From NCBI RefSeq assembly GCF_900637295.1, contig NZ_LR134363.1:124001-188000 (forward strand): DNA of 64,000 nt. Reading direction: 5' to 3'. Below the pieces are notes generated by a model that saw only the letters and a list, made by a program, of their open reading frames with translations, was not told where the DNA came from and searched no databases. Source of the stretch: Actinomyces slackii. Lineage in GTDB: Bacteria; Actinomycetota; Actinomycetes; Actinomycetales; Actinomycetaceae. Made by a program: the position numbers and the translations under genes. Shown piece by piece: positions 60,906 to 64,000 of this stretch (position 1 is its first letter; each line of letters starts with the position of its first letter).

Positions 60906-61703
60906 ATGAGCACGACCCTCACCGCCCCTGTCGCGCCGGTGCGGCGGGGCCTGCTCGCGGCGGGCCTCGTCGGACTGCTGTCCGTCTTGGCGCTCCTGCC
61001 CGCCGTCGGCCACGCCCAGCCCCTTCCCATCTCAGCCGATTCATCCGATGCCTCGAGCGAATTCGAGGTCGAGATCAATCTCATCATCAGGTCAAACGAC
61101 ACCGTTATCGCCAAGTACGTCCTCACCGACAGGGCGGACTACGACCTGCTCACCGAGGATGACTGCAGGACTAAGAGCCTCATTCTCACCCGCTCGAAGG
61201 ACTCCAGGACCAAGACGAGCTTCTCCTTCGAGGACAAGGGCGACTCGCGCGTGTGCACCATCGAGGGGGTCGCGAAGATCGAGGACGTGGAGGTCACCCA
61301 TGAGGGCGATGAGTACGTCGCCACATTTGAGGACGATCACCCGGGCTCGGATCAACGTGCCAGCATCTCCGTCAGCTTCCCGGGCGAGGTCACCCAGGCC
61401 GACGGCGGCACGGTCGACGGCACCACCGTCACCCTGGACTCCCTGGGCCACACGGTGCGGGGCAAGGAATCATCAGGATTCCCCTGGCTATCGCTGGGCC
61501 TGGGACTCGTCGTCCTGCTCGCCGTGGGCGGTGGCGTGGCCGGCGTCCTGGTGAGCCAGAATAAGAAGAAGAAGGCCGCTGCCGCGGCCCAGGCGGGCGG
61601 CTACATCCCCCAGCCCTTCCCCGGCCAGTACCCGCAGGCCCCCGGCCAGTACCCGCAAGCCCAGTTCCCCGGTCAGTACCCGCAGGCCCCCGGCCACTCC
61701 TGA
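60906..61703 (+). CDS. LppM-like membrane-anchored protein, paralog 2
   Basis: A 265-residue secreted, C-terminally anchored protein. Signal peptide (about 1-38, cleavage after GHA), LppM-like domain (about 45-195) with LTEDDCRTKSL, SFEDKGDSRVCTIEG and SVSFPGEVTQADGGTVDGTT; two cysteines could form a disulfide. A membrane helix near 200-220 is followed by SQNKKKKAAAAAQAGGY and a Pro/Gln/Tyr/Gly repeat tail (GQYPQAP). TACCGT lies 8 nt before the ATG. Upstream 120 bp and most of the gene are duplicated in paralog 3. Confidence 0.8.
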   Translation: MSTTLTAPVAPVRRGLLAAGLVGLLSVLALLPAVGHAQPLPISADSSDASSEFEVEINLIIRSNDTVIAKYVLTDRADYDLLTEDDCRTKSLILTRSKDSRTKTSFSFEDKGDSRVCTIEGVAKIEDVEVTHEGDEYVATFEDDHPGSDQRASISVSFPGEVTQADGGTVDGTTVTLDSLGHTVRGKESSGFPWLSLGLGLVVLLAVGGGVAGVLVSQNKKKKAAAAAQAGGYIPQPFPGQYPQAPGQYPQAQFPGQYPQAPGHS

Positions 61704-61960
61704 GCAGTCTCACCTTGGTGCCCTGCGGGTCATTCGTCGACCATATGCTGCGCGGTTGTCGCGATCGTCTGGCTCCGGTCGCGCTCGATGCAGCGGAGCA
61801 GGGACGCCCGCGAAACACCGCTCGTCCCAACGAGTCAGGCGCCAGGCCGCCAGCGCCGCCTCGGTTCAGCCGATCGGTCACCAGGCATGGGGAGAACGCA
61901 CCCATCCCGCAGGTCGTTCCGGGCTTCCCCGCACCGGCGCTAACCGCTACCGTGACCGCC

Positions 61961-62812
61961 ATGAGCAAGACCCTCACCACCCTTGTCGCGCCAGTGCGGC
62001 GGGGCCTGCTCGCGGCGGGCCTCGTCGGACTCCTGTCCGTCTCGGCGCTCCTGCCCGCCGTCGGCCACGCCCAGCCCCTTCCCACCTCCTCCGATTCATC
62101 CTCCTCGGCCGACATGTCGGCCGAGCTCAGCCTGACCATCAAGTCCGATGACACCGTCGTCTCGAAGTCCGTCGTCACTGACAAGTCGGACTACAACTTC
62201 CTCACCGAGGAGAACTGCACCGCAGACAGTTTCACTCTCAACGGCGCCGATGAATCGAAGACCGAGGCGAGCGCCTCCTTCGAGGACAAGGGCGACTCGC
62301 GCGCGTGCACCGTTGAGGGGACCTACAAGATCGAGGACCTGGAGGGGATCACCCACGAGGGCGATGAGTACGTCGTCAAGCTCGACGGCCCTGGGAGCTC
62401 GAGCTCTGATTCCTTCGACGTCAAGGTCTCCATCACCTTCCCGGGCAAGGTCACCGAGGCCGACGGCGGCACGGTCGACGGCAACACCGTCACCCTGACC
62501 TCCCTGGACCACACGGTGCGGGGCAAGGACTCACCGGGACTCCCCTGGCTGTGGCTGGGCCTGGGACTCGTCGTCCTGCTCGCCGTGGGCGGCGGTGTGG
62601 CCGGCGTCCTGGTGAGCCAGAATAAGAAGAAGAAGGCCGCTGCCGCGGCCCAGGCGGGCGGCTACGTCGCTCAGCCCCTTCCCGGGCAGGTCCCCGGCCA
62701 GCAGGCGCAGGCCCCCGGCTACTCCCCGACCCAGCCGCTGCAGTCCAACCCCTACCCGCCCCAGGGACAGGCCCCCGGCTACCCGCCGGCCCAGCCGCCC
62801 TACCAGGGCTGA
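61961..62812 (+). CDS. LppM-like membrane-anchored protein, paralog 3
   Basis: A 283-residue close relative of paralog 2 with the same plan: signal peptide (RRGLLAAGLVGLLSV identical), LppM-like domain with LTEENCTADSF, SFEDKGDSRACTVEG and SITFPGKVTEADGGTVDGNT, a membrane helix identical over about 20 residues, SQNKKKKAAAAAQAGGY, and a longer Pro/Gln/Gly tail. Divergence is concentrated in the exposed domain. TACCGT lies 7 nt before the ATG: leaderless. A strong terminator follows. Confidence 0.8.
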   Translation: MSKTLTTLVAPVRRGLLAAGLVGLLSVSALLPAVGHAQPLPTSSDSSSSADMSAELSLTIKSDDTVVSKSVVTDKSDYNFLTEENCTADSFTLNGADESKTEASASFEDKGDSRACTVEGTYKIEDLEGITHEGDEYVVKLDGPGSSSSDSFDVKVSITFPGKVTEADGGTVDGNTVTLTSLDHTVRGKDSPGLPWLWLGLGLVVLLAVGGGVAGVLVSQNKKKKAAAAAQAGGYVAQPLPGQVPGQQAQAPGYSPTQPLQSNPYPPQGQAPGYPPAQPPYQG

Positions 62813-62835
62813 GCGCCTCCTATCAGCTCCCCACC

Positions 62836-62871
62836 CCAGCGCCCGTCCCGCATATGCGGGGCGGGCGCTGG
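62836..62871 (+). terminator. Terminator after LppM-like paralog 3
   Basis: Palindrome with arms 62836-62853 and 62854-62871 (18 bp, one G-U pair, centre CATATG), 24 bp after the stop codon. Confidence 0.7.
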
Positions 62872-62919
62872 CTGTCTCCAGATTTCCCGCCGCCGTCACG
62901 ATCCGATTACGGTAGGGGC

Positions 62920-63582
62920 ATGCACCCCGCCTCCGATCCGCGCGTGTCCCCGGCCCGGACCGCTCTCCCCCTCCTCCTGGCCCCATTGCTCGCCATGGCC
63001 CTTCTGCTCGCGCCGTCATCGGCGCAGGCCAAGGCCAACGACGACTACAGCCTGTCCTTCGAGGTCACGCTGTCCCCGGATGACACCTACGCGATGAAGA
63101 TGGTCCTCCAGGACCGCGCCAAGGACCAGCCGCGGATCACCAAGGAGACCTGCACGGTCGAGAAGCTCTTCCAGAGCAGCGCGCAGCCCCCCAAGGACGC
63201 CAAGGCCTCCTTCACCGAGGAGGGCGGGACCCGCACCTGCACGATCACCGGCTCCGAGGACATCTCGCTGACCAATGGGCTCATCACCCATGAGGAGGAC
63301 GAGTACGTGGTCAAGACCGAGGGCCTGACCGGCGACTCGGCAGTGAAGATGAGCCTGTCAGTGACCTTCCCCGGCGCGGTGACGCAGGCCGACGGCGGCA
63401 CGGTGGAGGGCAGCACCGTGACCCTTGAGAGCGTTGACGACCACGTCCTGCGAGGCAAGGACTCCGCGGGGCCCTCATGGCCGCTCGTCGCGGTGGGCGT
63501 GCTGGCGGGCCTCACCGCCCTGGGCGCCCTGGCCGCCCTGGTCGTCGTCCTCCTGCGCCGCAAGCGCGCCCAGCAGCCCTGA
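62920..63582 (+). CDS. LppM-like membrane-anchored protein, paralog 4
   Basis: A 220-residue relative of the three preceding proteins. Signal peptide about 1-38 ends AQAKA; domain with ITKETCTVEKL, SFTEEGGTRTCTITG and SVTFPGAVTQADGGTVEGST; a membrane helix near 188-212 and the short basic tail RRKRAQQP. It lacks the Gln/Pro tail. TACGGT lies 6 nt before the ATG: probably leaderless. It has its own promoter and terminator, so the four genes need not be co-regulated. Confidence 0.78.
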   Translation: MHPASDPRVSPARTALPLLLAPLLAMALLLAPSSAQAKANDDYSLSFEVTLSPDDTYAMKMVLQDRAKDQPRITKETCTVEKLFQSSAQPPKDAKASFTEEGGTRTCTITGSEDISLTNGLITHEEDEYVVKTEGLTGDSAVKMSLSVTFPGAVTQADGGTVEGSTVTLESVDDHVLRGKDSAGPSWPLVAVGVLAGLTALGALAALVVVLLRRKRAQQP

Positions 63583-63604
63583 GGCGCGCAGCCACTCTCA
63601 CGCG

Positions 63605-63644
63605 CATCTGGCCGGCACCGCCCTCATGCGGTGCCGGCCAGATG
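63605..63644. terminator. Bidirectional terminator between LppM-like paralog 4 and purA
   Basis: A perfect 17-bp stem, arms 63605-63621 and 63628-63644 with a 6-nt loop, placed between two convergent stop codons. Confidence 0.85.
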
Positions 63645-63664
63645 AGTTCTGAGCCCGCCCGCGC

Positions 63665-64000
63665 TCAGCCGATGAGCCGATGGCGGGAGATGGTGGCCTC
63701 ACGGCCCGGCCCCACGCCGATCGCGGAGATGCGGCATCCCGCCAGCTCCTCGATGCGCAGCACGTAGTCCTGGGCGGCGCGCGGCAGGTCGGAGAACTCG
63801 CGCACCCCGGAGATATCCTCGCTCCAGCCCGGCATCTCCTCGTAGACGGGCACGGCGTGGTGGAAGTCGGACTGGGTCAGCGGCATCTCCTGGCTTCGAC
63901 GCCCATCGACCTCGTAGGCGACGCATACCGGGATGGTCTCGTGCCCGGTGAGCACATCGAGCTTGGTCATGACCAGGTCGGTCAGTCCATTGACCCGGGC
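63665..64000 (-). CDS. purA: Adenylosuccinate synthetase, 3' part (5' end outside window)
   Basis: The last 111 codons of purA, reading in from the right edge (ARVNG then [16 protein letters not shown]). Seen: [39 protein letters not shown] and the C-terminal [14 protein letters not shown], which are family signatures. The enzyme joins IMP and aspartate using GTP in AMP synthesis. It converges on the LppM-like cluster. Confidence 0.95.
   Translation of the reverse strand, partial: ARVNGLTDLVMTKLDVLTGHETIPVCVAYEVDGRRSQEMPLTQSDFHHAVPVYEEMPGWSEDISGVREFSDLPRAAQDYVLRIEELAGCRISAIGVGPGREATISRHRLIG

Overview
The window is a GC-rich (roughly 70 %) actinobacterial chromosome segment. The gene set points to the genus Actinomyces or a close relative: wall-anchored surface proteins ending in LARTG sorting signals, GTP-dependent PEP carboxykinase, the ftsB-DUF501-ppx block, and many apparently leaderless genes with a TANNNT box 6-8 nt before the start codon. 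This placement is inferred from gene content; no 16S or marker search was possible. There is no transposase, integrase, phage structural gene or cas gene in the window.

Layout. 0-1.2 kb: two ATP-binding subunits of a peptide/metal-type ABC importer (first one cut by the window edge). 1.6-5 kb: a glycine-betaine/proline uptake operon (ATPase, permease, binding lipoprotein). 5.2-7.9 kb: a small accessory block (hipBA toxin-antitoxin, a formylglycine-enzyme-like protein, a small ORF) bracketed by a duplicated tail of ilvD. 8-11 kb: ilvD and an LD-carboxypeptidase. 11.3-14.8 kb: a PadR regulator with an ABC exporter. 15-16.5 kb: an AlbA/Schlafen-type regulator with an internal deletion, bracketed by a 53-bp perfect direct repeat. 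16.6-19 kb: FKBP isomerase, Bax-inhibitor-like membrane protein, septum-formation-type lipoprotein. 19.4-22.1 kb: a NarL-type two-component system. 22.2-26.9 kb, leftward: ftsB, DUF501, ppx, aroD, a three-repeat CRISPR-like array, rplY, pth. 27-28 kb: MerR regulator and a frameshifted carboxymuconolactone decarboxylase. 28.2-34.1 kb: an OmpR-type two-component system divergent from a lipoprotein/HlyD-like/MacB-like export operon, bracketed by two direct copies of a dispersed repeat. 34.4-37.8 kb: eno, a SurA-like lipoprotein, a glycosyltransferase. 38-51.2 kb: three LARTG surface proteins with mfd between them. 51.4-55 kb: prs, a shortened glmU, tRNA-Gln, purD. 55-57.5 kb: two membrane proteins. 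57.9-59.8 kb: pckG. 60-63.6 kb: four tandem LppM-like proteins. The right edge is the 3' part of purA.

The most unusual feature is a family of five composite intergenic repeats near 5.0, 14.9, 28.1, 34.3 and 57.8 kb. Each has a conserved 39-bp core whose ends form an inverted repeat, flanked on both sides by a variable number of 19-bp units that point toward the core. The copies sit beside the accessory loci: hipBA, the AlbA gene, the two-component/exporter cassette and a second CRISPR-like repeat pair. In particular, the 6-kb cassette between copies C and D separates eno from ftsB, genes that are usually adjacent in actinobacteria. I could not identify what mobilises or uses this repeat.
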